Position numbers and translations under genes: made by a program. A model generated the notes under the pieces. It had not been told where the DNA came from and did not search any database. It saw only the letters and a program-made list of their open reading frames with translations. Below, piece after piece: positions 8,818 to 18,106 of a DNA stretch of 64,000 nt. The stretch's first letter is position 1. Each line of letters opens with the position of its first letter. Source of the stretch: Bacillota bacterium (GTDB lineage: Bacteria; Bacillota; Clostridia; Monoglobales; Firm-18); assembly GCA_023228885.1 (NCBI GenBank), contig JALOAJ010000011.1, positions 6,092 to 70,091 of the forward strand, given 5' to 3'.

Positions 8818-10485
8818 TTAAGCGTCCATAATCACCGGGAGTATCATCGGTTTCCTTTTCGTCTTTTCGTATAAAAAGTTGCTTAAATCATTTTTCATTG
8901 TTGTTTTTAAAGTGTTCCAATCGTTATTGTTTTTTGCTTTACAGCTATTTAGCGAATTTATGGCCCTTGCTTTAATTTCGTCTATCAGCTCTTCGCTTTC
9001 ACGCATGTACACAAAGCCCCTTGAAATAACATCGGGACCGGAGGTCACCTTTTTTGTTTCGGATGAAATAGACACCACAACAACTATTATTCCGTCCTCC
9101 GCAAGCAGCTTTCTGTCGCGCAACACAATATTTCCCACATCGCCCACGCCAAGCCCATCAACCAAAACTTTGCCGGACGGAACCGAGCCGGTAATTTTGG
9201 CGCCGGAATTGTCCAACTCCAACACCTGCCCTATATTCATTAAAAATATATTTTTTTTGTTTACCCCCATTGTTTCGGCAAGCGCCGCATGCCGCATTAA
9301 ATGGCGGTATTCCCCATGCGCGGGAACAAAGTATTTGGGGTTTACCAGCCCTAACATTATTTGCAGTTCTTCCTTACACGCATGCCCCGAAACATGTATT
9401 TCGGCAAGCGATTCATATATAACCTCGCACCCGCGTTTGAAAAGTTCGTTTACAACCCTGTAAACGGATTTTTCGTTGCCCGGTATTGGGGTGGCGGAAA
9501 TAAGTACGGTATCATTTGCGCCCAAACTGATTTTTCGGTGGTCGGAAAATGCCATCCTTGTAAGCGCGCTCATAGTTTCGCCTTGACTTCCCGTCGTTAT
9601 TATAACAAGCTTTTCATGCTTGTATTTTGGCATTTCATCTAAATCAATAATAATGCCCTTCGGAATTTTCATATAGCCAAGCTCAATAGCGACTGATATT
9701 ACATTTATCATGCTCCTGCCCGAAACGGCAACCTTTCTGCCGTATTGATGAGCGCAATTTATAATTTGCTGAACCCTGTGCACATTAGATGCAAATGTCG
9801 CAACCACGATACGCTTGCGCATATTTGCCCTAAAAATTTCGTCAAATGCCGTGCTTACCGTGCTTTCACTCATGGTATAGCCCGGTCGCTCCGCGTTTGT
9901 GCTGTCCGACATTAACAGCAAAACACCTTTTTTGCCCAGTTCGCCTATCCTTGCAAGGTTTATCATTGTGCCGTCTATCGGCGTTGTGTCTATTTTAAAG
10001 TCGCCTGTGTGAATTACCACGCCGGCAGGGGTTGTAATGGCAAGACAGGATACATCCGGAATGCTGTGGTTGCTCCGGATAAACTCAATTTTAAAAACGC
10101 CTAATTTAACAATGTCGCCGTGGGATACCGGGTTTAAATTAACTCTGCCCGAAAGCCCGTATTCTTTTAATTTGTGGGTAACCAAACCCAACGTAAACCG
10201 CGTTCCGTAAATCGGAAAGTCTATTTCGCGCAGCACATACGGCAATGCGCCGATATGGTCCTCATGGGCGTGTGTTAACACCAAGCCCCGTATTTTATCC
10301 TTGTTCTTAACCAGATAAGTTATATCGGGAATAACAAGGTCAACCCCCAACATTTCGTCGTCGGGGAATGCAAGCCCGCAATCAACAAGAATGATATCGT
10401 TTCCGTACTCAAAAACCGTCAGGTTTTTTCCGATTTCATCCATGCCGCCCAGCGGGATAACCTTCAACTTTGTATTTTTATGCAA
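8818..10485 (-). CDS. rnjA: Ribonuclease J
   Basis: Endo- and 5'-3' exoribonuclease of the metallo-beta-lactamase/beta-CASP group, central to mRNA decay and rRNA maturation in Firmicutes. The zinc motif HAHEDH is at residues 72-77, followed by SNHSIPD and HTGDFKID; the beta-CASP part contains GSQGE and the C-terminal HVSGHA and PAHGEYRH motifs. Its 555 residues equal the family length. TTG at 10485 follows GGAGG at good spacing. RNase J1 or J2 cannot be separated here; only one copy is in the window. It is transcribed with an unusually long leader. Confidence 0.96.
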   Translation of the reverse strand: MHKNTKLKVIPLGGMDEIGKNLTVFEYGNDIILVDCGLAFPDDEMLGVDLVIPDITYLVKNKDKIRGLVLTHAHEDHIGALPYVLREIDFPIYGTRFTLGLVTHKLKEYGLSGRVNLNPVSHGDIVKLGVFKIEFIRSNHSIPDVSCLAITTPAGVVIHTGDFKIDTTPIDGTMINLARIGELGKKGVLLLMSDSTNAERPGYTMSESTVSTAFDEIFRANMRKRIVVATFASNVHRVQQIINCAHQYGRKVAVSGRSMINVISVAIELGYMKIPKGIIIDLDEMPKYKHEKLVIITTGSQGETMSALTRMAFSDHRKISLGANDTVLISATPIPGNEKSVYRVVNELFKRGCEVIYESLAEIHVSGHACKEELQIMLGLVNPKYFVPAHGEYRHLMRHAALAETMGVNKKNIFLMNIGQVLELDNSGAKITGSVPSGKVLVDGLGVGDVGNIVLRDRKLLAEDGIIVVVVSISSETKKVTSGPDVISRGFVYMRESEELIDEIKARAINSLNSCKAKNNNDWNTLKTTMKNDLSNFLYEKTKRKPMILPVIMDA

Positions 10486-10835
10486 TATTTATCCTCCATC
10501 TTTATTTTAGGCTGATTTTTATAATAAAATCAGCATTAACGCCGTTTCTTTGTTTGCGCACCGATAAAAGCACCTGCCGGAATACAACGGGCACAGAAAA
10601 AGGAACAGCATTTAGTTGCATTGTAAGGGAAAATTAAATAATCGTGCAAAGCATAATTCCCGCAAGAAGTTATGCTCCCAATTTATTTAAGCCGCCCTGT
10701 TATTAGGTTTTTTTGTTTTATAAAATTTATTTCACACCCATAAAAAGCCCATAAAGGCTGTTTTACAGGTAGACCCAATTCATTGATAATTTTCGCCTGA
10801 ACTGACAATTTTGTTAATAACCGAATCAAAACAAC
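10486..10835 (-). other. Long structured 5' leader of rnjA, no ORF
   Basis: About 350 bases separate the predicted transcription start (near 10835) from the rnjA start. No coding frame is supported. On the minus strand it contains a 9-bp hairpin GCTGATTTT/AAAATCAGC near 10511-10534, just upstream of the ribosome-binding site, and an AGCATAA/TTATGCT stem further upstream. RNase J genes are known to be autoregulated in some bacteria, so a regulatory leader is plausible but unproven. Confidence 0.4.
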
Positions 10836-10841
10836 TATACC

Positions 10842-10870
10842 AATATACCATACATTTTAAAAAAAGTCAA
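10842..10870 (-). promoter_or_regulatory. rnjA promoter
   Basis: Minus-strand TTGACT (10865-10870), 17-base spacer, TATATT (10842-10847). The -35 is directly next to the stop of the upstream fusion gene, so rnjA has its own transcription unit. Confidence 0.7.
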
Positions 10871-13219
10871 TTACTTGGAATGTTTTTGTATATGTTCGAT
10901 GTAAATGTCACATAATTCATTTGCATATTCTTCGTTTATTCCTTCAGATATAACTTTGCATGCAGGCTTTTGAGCATGGGGAATTATAAGCACCCAACCA
11001 TCGTCATTTACGATTTTTACCCCTTCTTCAAGCTCTATTTTGTTGTATTTGCCTTGCTGCGCAATGTCTGCAATAGAACGAATAACCTTTCCTTTTTTAC
11101 TTGCAATGCATTCGACTTCTTTTTCCACTATATAAATTTCGGGAATTTCGTCTGCCATTTCGGAAAGCAACATTTTCCGCTCTGTCAGAGTTTCGCAAAT
11201 TTTTGCAACGGCATATATTGCATCGAACATAATCCGAAATTGAAGCAAATTATGCTTTTGCATACACTCCATCATGTTTGACTTACCCGTTTTACAGCGT
11301 ATAACGCCCGCATCATGCTCCATCGCTATTTTTTCTATTGTATCAGAGCCGCTTATCGGCGAAACGATAACCTTGTTCCCGCCTTTCGCCGCGATTTGGG
11401 CTGCAAGCGCCGCAAAAGCCTCGCTTGTAAATGAGCGCCCCTGCTCGTCAATGAGCACAAGCTTTTCTGCATAATCGTCAATTATTGCGGATATTACACC
11501 TTTTGCATCGCCCGACACAACGGTTGCCCCCATCTGGGACAGCAGCTCCTTTGCAATGTCGCTGCCCTCCACCCTTATTTTTATGTCAAGCGGGGCTTTT
11601 ATTTCGTTTAGTATTTCTCTTATATAGTAAAGCTGATAATCAAAAAAGCGAGTAATATTTTTTATTTTATCCGGTTGACACCGCATGAAGTCCTCCCTCA
11701 TGAACAGCATTTCCGTTTTGCGCTCGAATACCCTTGAAATATTGCCGCCGTCTTTGTTCAAAAACGTTAGCGACAGCCCCATTTCGCCGCCCGACTTGGA
11801 TAACAGTATATGCATTCCCGCATCCAGCCCATAAAACGGTATTGCACGGCGGGCTATGGGCAACACTATTTCACCGAAATCATAAACGCTTGCGCCGGAG
11901 GACAAAAGACCAGAAATAAACGCGCTGCGCAGCATATCAAGCGCGCCGCCGCCTCCCCCGCTTACCGACAGCTTTGCATTTTTGTTTGCCGCGCCGAATG
12001 CCGCCCCCAACCGTGTTGCAAATTCCGGGGTTATATCAACGTTTATTTCGCCTGAAATGCCGTTTTCGCCAAACAGCTTTCTGCCGAAGTTATCGCCCCA
12101 AATTAAGTTGTCGCTTACGATTGTTTCGCCTTCAATCGTTTTTTGGGGCCAAATCTTTACATTGTTTTTTATTTCGCACATATCTCCCACACGAGTTTGA
12201 CCGCCTATTACCGAATCCTCAAGTGCAATGCAATGAGCCCCGATGCGCACGCCTTCATCTATTATTGCGCCCCTAAGCTGCGCCGACTTTCCAACCGCAA
12301 CATTTTTTAAGACAACCGATTTTTTAATCGACGCCCCTTCAAATATCCTACAATTGCTCCCTATTACGCTGTGGGGCATTATCCTAACCCCGCCGCTTAT
12401 TTCCGCCCCGTCACCGATATAGCATGGCGCCGTTATTACGCAGTTTTGGCTCACCTGCGCGTTTTCGTGAATAAAAATTCCGTTGCTTTCGGGGGCGTCT
12501 ATGCGGACTTTAACTTTTGCATCTAAAATGTCAAAATGGCATTGCTTATATGCGGGCAAATCACCTATATCGCACCAATAACCGCCTGCGGTATGACCAA
12601 ACATCTTGTGACCCGCCGACAGCATTTTGGGGAAAAGGTCTTTGCTGAAATCATATTGCTCGTTTTGGGGTATTAAATTCAAAACAGAGGGGTTTAATAT
12701 ATATATGCCGGTATTTGCGGTATCTGAAAAAACTTCGCTCCAGCTTGGTTTTTCAAGAAAACGAATGATTTTTCCGTTTGAATCGGTTATTACTATGCCG
12801 TATTCCAACGGATTTTCAACATTTTTTAAAACGATTGTTACCTCGGCATCCTTTTGTTTGTGAAAATCAACAGCGGCGCTTATATCAATGTCCGTAAGGC
12901 TGTCGCCGCTTACAATAACAAAAGAATCATCTAAAAAATCTTGCGCGTTTTTCACGCTGCCTGCGGTGCCTAACGGCGTATTTTCGACAAAATAAGTAAG
13001 GTTAACGCCGAATTTGGAACCGTCGCCGAAATGCTCTGTAATCACTTGCGGCATATACATTAACGTGATGGCAATGTCAGTGATGCCGGCGCTTTTCATA
13101 AGCTCTATAATATACTCCATAACCGGGCGCCCCATTATGTCAACCATTGGTTTAGGCTTTGTGCATGTCAAAGGACGAAGACGCGTGCCCTCGCCGCCCG
13201 CCATAATTAAACCCTTCAT
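10871..13219 (-). CDS. Mannose-1-phosphate guanylyltransferase / phosphomannomutase-like fusion protein
   Basis: About 782 residues. The N-terminus has the nucleotidyltransferase motif MAGGEGTRLRPLT, then sugar-binding residues (GTAGSV, EKPSWSEVFSDTANTGIY), followed by a left-handed beta-helix typical of NDP-sugar pyrophosphorylases. From about residue 385 comes a phosphohexomutase-type region (GGGGGALDML...). The mutase active-site motif TASHN is not present; the corresponding stretch reads LLSKSGGEMG, so the mutase half is probably inactive or altered. The likely role is GDP-mannose or related sugar-nucleotide supply for envelope glycans. ATG 13219 gives the family start MKGLIMAGG; an in-frame TTG at 13228 sits too close to the GGAGG. 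Confidence 0.85.
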   Translation of the reverse strand: MKGLIMAGGEGTRLRPLTCTKPKPMVDIMGRPVMEYIIELMKSAGITDIAITLMYMPQVITEHFGDGSKFGVNLTYFVENTPLGTAGSVKNAQDFLDDSFVIVSGDSLTDIDISAAVDFHKQKDAEVTIVLKNVENPLEYGIVITDSNGKIIRFLEKPSWSEVFSDTANTGIYILNPSVLNLIPQNEQYDFSKDLFPKMLSAGHKMFGHTAGGYWCDIGDLPAYKQCHFDILDAKVKVRIDAPESNGIFIHENAQVSQNCVITAPCYIGDGAEISGGVRIMPHSVIGSNCRIFEGASIKKSVVLKNVAVGKSAQLRGAIIDEGVRIGAHCIALEDSVIGGQTRVGDMCEIKNNVKIWPQKTIEGETIVSDNLIWGDNFGRKLFGENGISGEINVDITPEFATRLGAAFGAANKNAKLSVSGGGGGALDMLRSAFISGLLSSGASVYDFGEIVLPIARRAIPFYGLDAGMHILLSKSGGEMGLSLTFLNKDGGNISRVFERKTEMLFMREDFMRCQPDKIKNITRFFDYQLYYIREILNEIKAPLDIKIRVEGSDIAKELLSQMGATVVSGDAKGVISAIIDDYAEKLVLIDEQGRSFTSEAFAALAAQIAAKGGNKVIVSPISGSDTIEKIAMEHDAGVIRCKTGKSNMMECMQKHNLLQFRIMFDAIYAVAKICETLTERKMLLSEMADEIPEIYIVEKEVECIASKKGKVIRSIADIAQQGKYNKIELEEGVKIVNDDGWVLIIPHAQKPACKVISEGINEEYANELCDIYIEHIQKHSK

Positions 13220-13248
13220 AATAGACAATATCCTCCTTGTATAGATGC

Positions 13249-13265
13249 TGATAATAATATTATCA
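13249..13265. repeat. 17-bp AT-rich palindrome upstream of the ManC/PMM fusion gene
   Basis: TGATAATA-A-TATTATCA is perfectly symmetric and lies between the mreB stop and the fusion gene ribosome-binding site. It resembles Fur-family boxes (TGATAAT and ATTATCA halves) but with 3 instead of 1 base between the heptamers. Function unknown. Confidence 0.4.
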
Positions 13266-13301
13266 ACATAACAAGAAGGATATATTCATAACAATTTTAA
13301 T

Positions 13302-14312
13302 TTACTTGCTTTCTCTGAGAAATCCTATGTCTTCAAGCGCTTTCCCCGTTCCCATTGCAACGCATGAAATAGCATTGTCGGCAATTGATGTTTTAATCCC
13401 TGTTTCTTTTTCAACTAATTTATCCAAACCCGAAACGAGGGAGCCCCCACCCGTCATTAAAATGCCGTTTGCGCTTATATCTCCTACAAGCTCCGGAGGA
13501 GTTTTTTCAAGCACAGACTTTATCGCTTCAATAATTGATGCGGCAGGTTCGTAAAAGGCATCGTACATTTCATTCGATGTTACCGTTATAGTTTTGGGCA
13601 GCCCCGAAACAAGGCTTCTTCCCCTGATATCCATCGCATCTGCATGGGCTTCCATACCTTCGTCTTTATAAACGCAGCCTATTTTAATTTTCATCTCCTC
13701 GGCGGTGCGCTCACCGATTAAAATGTTATGTTTTTTTCTGATATATTTTATTATAGCCTCGTCAAACTTATCGCCGGCAACCTTTAGCGACTCACTAACC
13801 ACAATGCCGCCAAGAGATATAACGGCAATATCGGTAGTGCCGCCTCCGATGTCTACAATCATGTTGCCGCATGGTTTTGATATATCAATGCCCGCACCAA
13901 TTGCAGAGGCAATCGGTTCCTCAATTAAAAAGGTTTTGCCTGCCCCCGCCTGCATTGATGCATCTACAACAGCGCGCTTTTCAACCTCCGTAACAACGCT
14001 GGGCACACAAATGATAACACGGGGCTTAAAAATCCGCCTCTTGCATATCTTGTCAAGAAAATAACGCAGCATTTTTTCTGTAATGTTGTAATCGGAAATA
14101 ACGCCGTCACGCAACGGTCTTATTGCAATAATGTTGCCCGGTGTTCTGCCCAACATACGCTGAGCCGCCGTTCCAACGGCAAGAAGGGTTTTTGTTTGGG
14201 TGTCGATTGCAACAACAGACGGTTCTACCAAAACGATGCCCTTTTTCTTTATGTATATTAATACAGAGGCGGTGCCAAGGTCAATTCCGATATCTTCTCC
14301 AAAACCGAACAT
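13302..14312 (-). CDS. mreB: MreB/Mbl rod-shape actin homologue
   Basis: Bacterial actin that directs lateral wall synthesis on the inner membrane face. It has the nucleotide-binding motifs GIDLGTASV (phosphate 1), DIGGGTTDIAVISLGG (phosphate 2), and GGGSLVSGLD (adenosine). Starting at ATG 14312 (MFGFGEDIGIDLGTA) gives 336 residues, the normal MreB length, with AAGGAAG upstream; a longer in-frame start has no support. There are no mreC/mreD neighbours, so this is a stand-alone mreB or mbl copy. It is divergent from the EAL protein gene. Confidence 0.94.
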   Translation of the reverse strand: MFGFGEDIGIDLGTASVLIYIKKKGIVLVEPSVVAIDTQTKTLLAVGTAAQRMLGRTPGNIIAIRPLRDGVISDYNITEKMLRYFLDKICKRRIFKPRVIICVPSVVTEVEKRAVVDASMQAGAGKTFLIEEPIASAIGAGIDISKPCGNMIVDIGGGTTDIAVISLGGIVVSESLKVAGDKFDEAIIKYIRKKHNILIGERTAEEMKIKIGCVYKDEGMEAHADAMDIRGRSLVSGLPKTITVTSNEMYDAFYEPAASIIEAIKSVLEKTPPELVGDISANGILMTGGGSLVSGLDKLVEKETGIKTSIADNAISCVAMGTGKALEDIGFLRESK

Positions 14313-14395
14313 ATAAGTTTCACTTCCTTTTTTGGAAATATATTTTGCGTCAACATTAAAAGTCATATTCCATTAATAAACAGACACTATATAAC

Positions 14396-14424
14396 ATTAT
14401 AAGAACTTTTTCCATAAAAGTCAA
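14396..14424 (-). promoter_or_regulatory. mreB promoter
   Basis: Minus-strand TTGACT (14419-14424), 17 bases, TATAAT (14396-14401), about 85 bases before the mreB start. Confidence 0.75.
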
Positions 14425-14461
14425 CAAATATTAAAAAACCTTTACAGCATATTACTAAATA

Positions 14462-14490
14462 TTGCTCTTTTTCCGGATGTACTATATAAT
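14462..14490 (+). promoter_or_regulatory. Promoter of the EAL protein gene
   Basis: TTGCTC (14462-14467), 17-base spacer, TATAAT (14485-14490), 34 bases before the ATG. It is back-to-back with the mreB promoter. Confidence 0.65.
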
Positions 14491-14524
14491 GGGCTTATAA
14501 TTTTTCCGAGGGCAGGTATAAAAA

Positions 14525-16030
14525 ATGAATAAAAAAATGTTGGATAGGCTGCGCTTAATTTTAAAAATTTGTTTTATCTTGCTTTTAATTGGATTTTTAA
14601 CATTTCTTATTTTCCCCGGGCTGTTTTTTTCGTCAATAAAAACCTACAATGCACAATCCATAAGAATTATTTTTTTGCTTTTAATTATGGTGTTGATTTT
14701 TACAAAGCTTTATATAAAAGAAAAAGCCAAAGCCATAACCGTTACCGACACCGTAACATCCGGTCCGAATTCCGAATGGTTCAGAGCGGAGGCGGAAAAG
14801 CTTTTCAAAAGACATGGCACAAAGGGATATAGCATTATACAAATAGATATTGACAAATTTAAATTTGTCAACAGAAGATATGGTTTTTCAGAGGGAGACA
14901 AGCTTTTAAAGTATATCCATGATATGTTGAATTTAAACACGCATGAAAATGAGTTGAGCGCCCGTCTTTTGGGCGACTGGTTCGTTATGCTGATAAACAG
15001 CTCAAAGCGGGGTGACATAATATCAAGGGTTGAAAAAATTATTAATGATATTTCTTGCTATCCCGATGTAAGCAGTAAAAAATTCAAGGTAGCGGTAAAG
15101 TGCGGTATTTATATTTTAAAGGCAAAAAAAGAAACCGTTAACGGAGCGATAGAAAAAGCAATTATTGCCGGGCGTTCGGTAATGAGCGGTTATAACAGCT
15201 CGTATGCATTTTATGACGAACGGTTGGCAAACAGCATAATAGACGCAAAACAGCTTGAAGACAGGATAGGCGAGGCGATAAAAGATGGCGAATTTTTTGT
15301 GGTTTTTCAGCCCAAGTATTGTTTAAATAATAAAGAGATATACGGCGCGGAGGCGCTTGTGCGATGGAACCATCCCGAAAGGGGATTGATGCTGCCAGCA
15401 GAGTTCATACCCATTTTTGAAAAAAACGGTTTTATAGTGTCGCTTGATAGGTATGTTTTTGAAATGGTGTGCAAACAAATAAGATGGTGGCTGGATAATG
15501 ACTATCATATTGTCCCCATCTCGGTGAATGTTTCGCAAGTTAATTTATACAAAACCGATTTTGTTAAAGATTTTATAGGTATTTTAGGAAAACATTGCAT
15601 CCCTTCCGAATATATTGAGCTTGAGTTTACCGAAAGCGCAATATTCGAAAACCAAATCGCATTACACAAAATAATAAAGGAGTTTAAAAGCAAAGGAATT
15701 GCGCTTGCGATAGATGATTTCGGGAGCGGGTATTCTTGCTTGTCGTTGCTTGGCATTATGCCGTTTGACACCGTTAAAATAGACAGACGGTTTTTAAGCG
15801 GCAATTTTAATACAAACAGCGGCAGGGTGGTTATCAAAAAAATCGTAGAGCTTGTAAATACAATAGGAATGCGTGTGGTTATAGAAGGCGTTGAAACGGA
15901 TGAGCAAGCAGATTTTTTAAAAAATATAGGCTGCAATATCGTCCAGGGCTATTTGTTTTCGCCCCCCGTAACGATTGAATGTTTTAATAAGCTTATTAAC
16001 AATATTGCTGAAAAAATTCAATTATTATAA
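14525..16030 (+). CDS. Membrane-bound cyclic-di-GMP phosphodiesterase (degenerate GGDEF + EAL)
   Basis: 501 residues: two N-terminal membrane helices (about 10-33 and 42-60), a GGDEF-type domain (about 75-215) and an EAL domain (about 235-495). The GGDEF signature is replaced by LGDWF at 149-153, so cyclase activity is unlikely. The EAL part keeps EAL at 276-278, the SVNVSQ Asn, the ELEFTES Glu, AIDDFGSGYS, VKID, the EGVET Glu and QGY, which is the residue set of active enzymes that hydrolyse c-di-GMP to pGpG. It is monocistronic. A c-di-GMP riboswitch controls fliF in this window, so the protein could promote motility by lowering the second messenger. No extracellular sensor domain is visible. 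Confidence 0.9.
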   Translation: MNKKMLDRLRLILKICFILLLIGFLTFLIFPGLFFSSIKTYNAQSIRIIFLLLIMVLIFTKLYIKEKAKAITVTDTVTSGPNSEWFRAEAEKLFKRHGTKGYSIIQIDIDKFKFVNRRYGFSEGDKLLKYIHDMLNLNTHENELSARLLGDWFVMLINSSKRGDIISRVEKIINDISCYPDVSSKKFKVAVKCGIYILKAKKETVNGAIEKAIIAGRSVMSGYNSSYAFYDERLANSIIDAKQLEDRIGEAIKDGEFFVVFQPKYCLNNKEIYGAEALVRWNHPERGLMLPAEFIPIFEKNGFIVSLDRYVFEMVCKQIRWWLDNDYHIVPISVNVSQVNLYKTDFVKDFIGILGKHCIPSEYIELEFTESAIFENQIALHKIIKEFKSKGIALAIDDFGSGYSCLSLLGIMPFDTVKIDRRFLSGNFNTNSGRVVIKKIVELVNTIGMRVVIEGVETDEQADFLKNIGCNIVQGYLFSPPVTIECFNKLINNIAEKIQLL

Positions 16031-16068
16031 GCGCAAAATAGATAAATTTGTAATATCCCATATATTAG

Positions 16069-16090
16069 CCGCTCAATTTGCGGTTTTTTT
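16069..16090 (+). terminator. Probable terminator of the EAL gene
   Basis: A short CCGC/GCGG stem (16069-16072 with 16080-16083) is followed directly by seven T. The stem is short, so termination may be partial. Confidence 0.5.
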
Positions 16091-16103
16091 GTGAAATTTT
16101 TCA

Positions 16104-16133
16104 TTGACTTTTTTGCACTTTTTACGATATAGT
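16104..16133 (+). promoter_or_regulatory. pckG promoter
   Basis: TTGACT (16104-16109), 18-base spacer, TATAGT (16128-16133), about 90 bases upstream of the PEPCK start. Confidence 0.6.
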
Positions 16134-16222
16134 ATATATTAGGGGATAATGATTTGTTTTTTTACAAATATCCTGCGCTGCAAGAAAAATTTTTTATATA
16201 TTTTGCGAAAGGGAGAATTCTT

Positions 16223-18016
16223 ATGGTTTCTAACAAAAAACTAAATGATTGGGTGAATGAAGTAGCGCAATTATGCAAGCCGGACAGCATATATTGGTGT
16301 GACGGTTCGCAAGAGGAAAATGACCGACTAACACAGGAGGTTATAAAATCGGGTGCGGCAACTCCTTTAAATCCGGAAAAGCGTCCGGGGTGTCTTTTAT
16401 TTAGAAGTCATCCGTCAGATGTTGCACGGGTGGAAGACCGAACTTTTATTTCTTCGGTAAAGGAAGAAGATGCGGGGCCGACTAATAACTGGGTTGACCC
16501 GAAAGAACTTAAAGCTACCATGACAAAACTGTATGATGGCTGCATGAAGGGCAGAACACTTTATGTTATTCCGTTTTCGATGGGGCCGATAGGCTCACCG
16601 ATTTCAAAAATAGGTGTTGAGATAACAGACAGCATTTATGTTGTTTTAAATATGCGTATCATGACTCGAATTGGAAAAACAGTGCTTGATGTGCTTGGCA
16701 GCGATGGCGAATTTGTAAAATGCCTTCATTCGGTTGGCGCGCCGCTTGAAAAAGGTGAGCAGGATTCCTCTTGGCCCTGCGCACCGATGGAACAAAAATA
16801 CATCAGCCATTTCCCGGAGGAACGAACGATTTGGTCTTACGGTTCGGGCTATGGCGGCAACGCGCTTCTTGGTAAAAAGTGCTTTGCGCTTCGTATAGCG
16901 TCGGCGCAAGCTCGAGATGAAGGTTGGCTTGCAGAGCATATGCTTATTTTGCGGCTTACCGACCCGCAGGGCAACAAAACATATGTTGCAGGCGCTTTTC
17001 CGAGCGCATGCGGAAAAACAAACCTTGCAATGCTTATACCAACAATACCCGGTTGGAAAGTTGAAACAATTGGTGACGACATCGCATGGATGAAATTCGG
17101 CGATGACGGACGGCTATATGCGATAAACCCCGAAGCGGGCTTTTTTGGAGTGGCGCCCGGAACATCCATGGATTCCAACCCGAATGCAATGCACAGCATA
17201 GAAAAAAATACAATCTTTACAAATACGGCGCTAACGGACGATGGCGATGTTTGGTGGGAGGATATAGGTCATGACGCTCCCGACCATCTCATAGATTGGA
17301 AGGGCAACGACTGGTCGTCTTCATCAAGCGAGAAAGCGGCGCATCCAAATGCGCGGTTTACCGTTCCCGCAAGCCAATGCCCCGTTATTTCAGACGATTG
17401 GGAGGACCCGGCAGGCGTGCCGATTTCGGCAATTCTGATTGGCGGTCGTCGTCCTAACACAATACCGCTTGTTCATGAAAGCTTTGATTGGAATCACGGC
17501 ATATTTATGGGCTCCATTATGGGTTCTGAAATAACGGCTGCCACAATTTCCGATAACATCGGTCAAGTGCGTCGTGACCCATTTGCAATGCTTCCGTTTA
17601 TCGGATATCATGTGGGTGATTATTTGCAGCATTGGCTTGATGTTGGCACAAAAACAACCCCTGAAAAGCTGCCCAAGATATTTTATGTAAACTGGTTCCG
17701 CAAAGACGAAGAAGGCAACTGGTTATGGCCCGGGTTTGGCGAAAACAGCCGTGTTTTAAAATGGGTTGCAGAGCGCGTTTCGGGCGGGGGCAAGGCTGAA
17801 AAAACGCCGATAGGCTACATGCCCACCAAAGATGCGATTGACATAGAAGGGCTTGACATAAACACAGATACCATGCAAGAGCTGCTTTCAATAGATAAGG
17901 AAATGTGGCAAAAGGAAATCAAATCCATACACGAGGATTATAAAAAGTATGGCGATAAATTGCCCGCCGAATTGAAAAAACAGCTTGGGGATTTGCAAAA
18001 GAGGTTTGAGGGGTAA
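16223..18016 (+). CDS. pckG: Phosphoenolpyruvate carboxykinase (GTP)
   Basis: Interconverts oxaloacetate + GTP and phosphoenolpyruvate + CO2 + GDP. The GTP-type signature SACGKTN is seen with the hyper-reactive Cys263 in the P-loop (GKT 264-266), followed by IGDDIAWMKF and INPEAGFFGVAPGTS. Starting at ATG 16223 (MVSNKKLNDWV) behind GAAAGGGAG gives 597 residues, equal to the family. An upstream in-frame ATG at 16154 would extend it into the promoter region. In fermentative anaerobes the enzyme often runs in the carboxylating direction toward C4 acids, but direction cannot be read from sequence. Single-gene unit. Confidence 0.95.
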   Translation: MVSNKKLNDWVNEVAQLCKPDSIYWCDGSQEENDRLTQEVIKSGAATPLNPEKRPGCLLFRSHPSDVARVEDRTFISSVKEEDAGPTNNWVDPKELKATMTKLYDGCMKGRTLYVIPFSMGPIGSPISKIGVEITDSIYVVLNMRIMTRIGKTVLDVLGSDGEFVKCLHSVGAPLEKGEQDSSWPCAPMEQKYISHFPEERTIWSYGSGYGGNALLGKKCFALRIASAQARDEGWLAEHMLILRLTDPQGNKTYVAGAFPSACGKTNLAMLIPTIPGWKVETIGDDIAWMKFGDDGRLYAINPEAGFFGVAPGTSMDSNPNAMHSIEKNTIFTNTALTDDGDVWWEDIGHDAPDHLIDWKGNDWSSSSSEKAAHPNARFTVPASQCPVISDDWEDPAGVPISAILIGGRRPNTIPLVHESFDWNHGIFMGSIMGSEITAATISDNIGQVRRDPFAMLPFIGYHVGDYLQHWLDVGTKTTPEKLPKIFYVNWFRKDEEGNWLWPGFGENSRVLKWVAERVSGGGKAEKTPIGYMPTKDAIDIEGLDINTDTMQELLSIDKEMWQKEIKSIHEDYKKYGDKLPAELKKQLGDLQKRFEG

Positions 18017-18071
18017 TATGTTATACTAACTGCGTTTTGGTAATTTGTCTGAGATTATCGTAAATAAAAAC

Positions 18072-18100
18072 TTGACAATTCCAATATCGTGTGTTATTAT
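18072..18100 (+). promoter_or_regulatory. infC-rpmI-rplT promoter
   Basis: Perfect TTGACA (18072-18077), 17-base spacer, TATTAT (18095-18100). Confidence 0.8.
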
Positions 18101-18106
18101 TACAAT

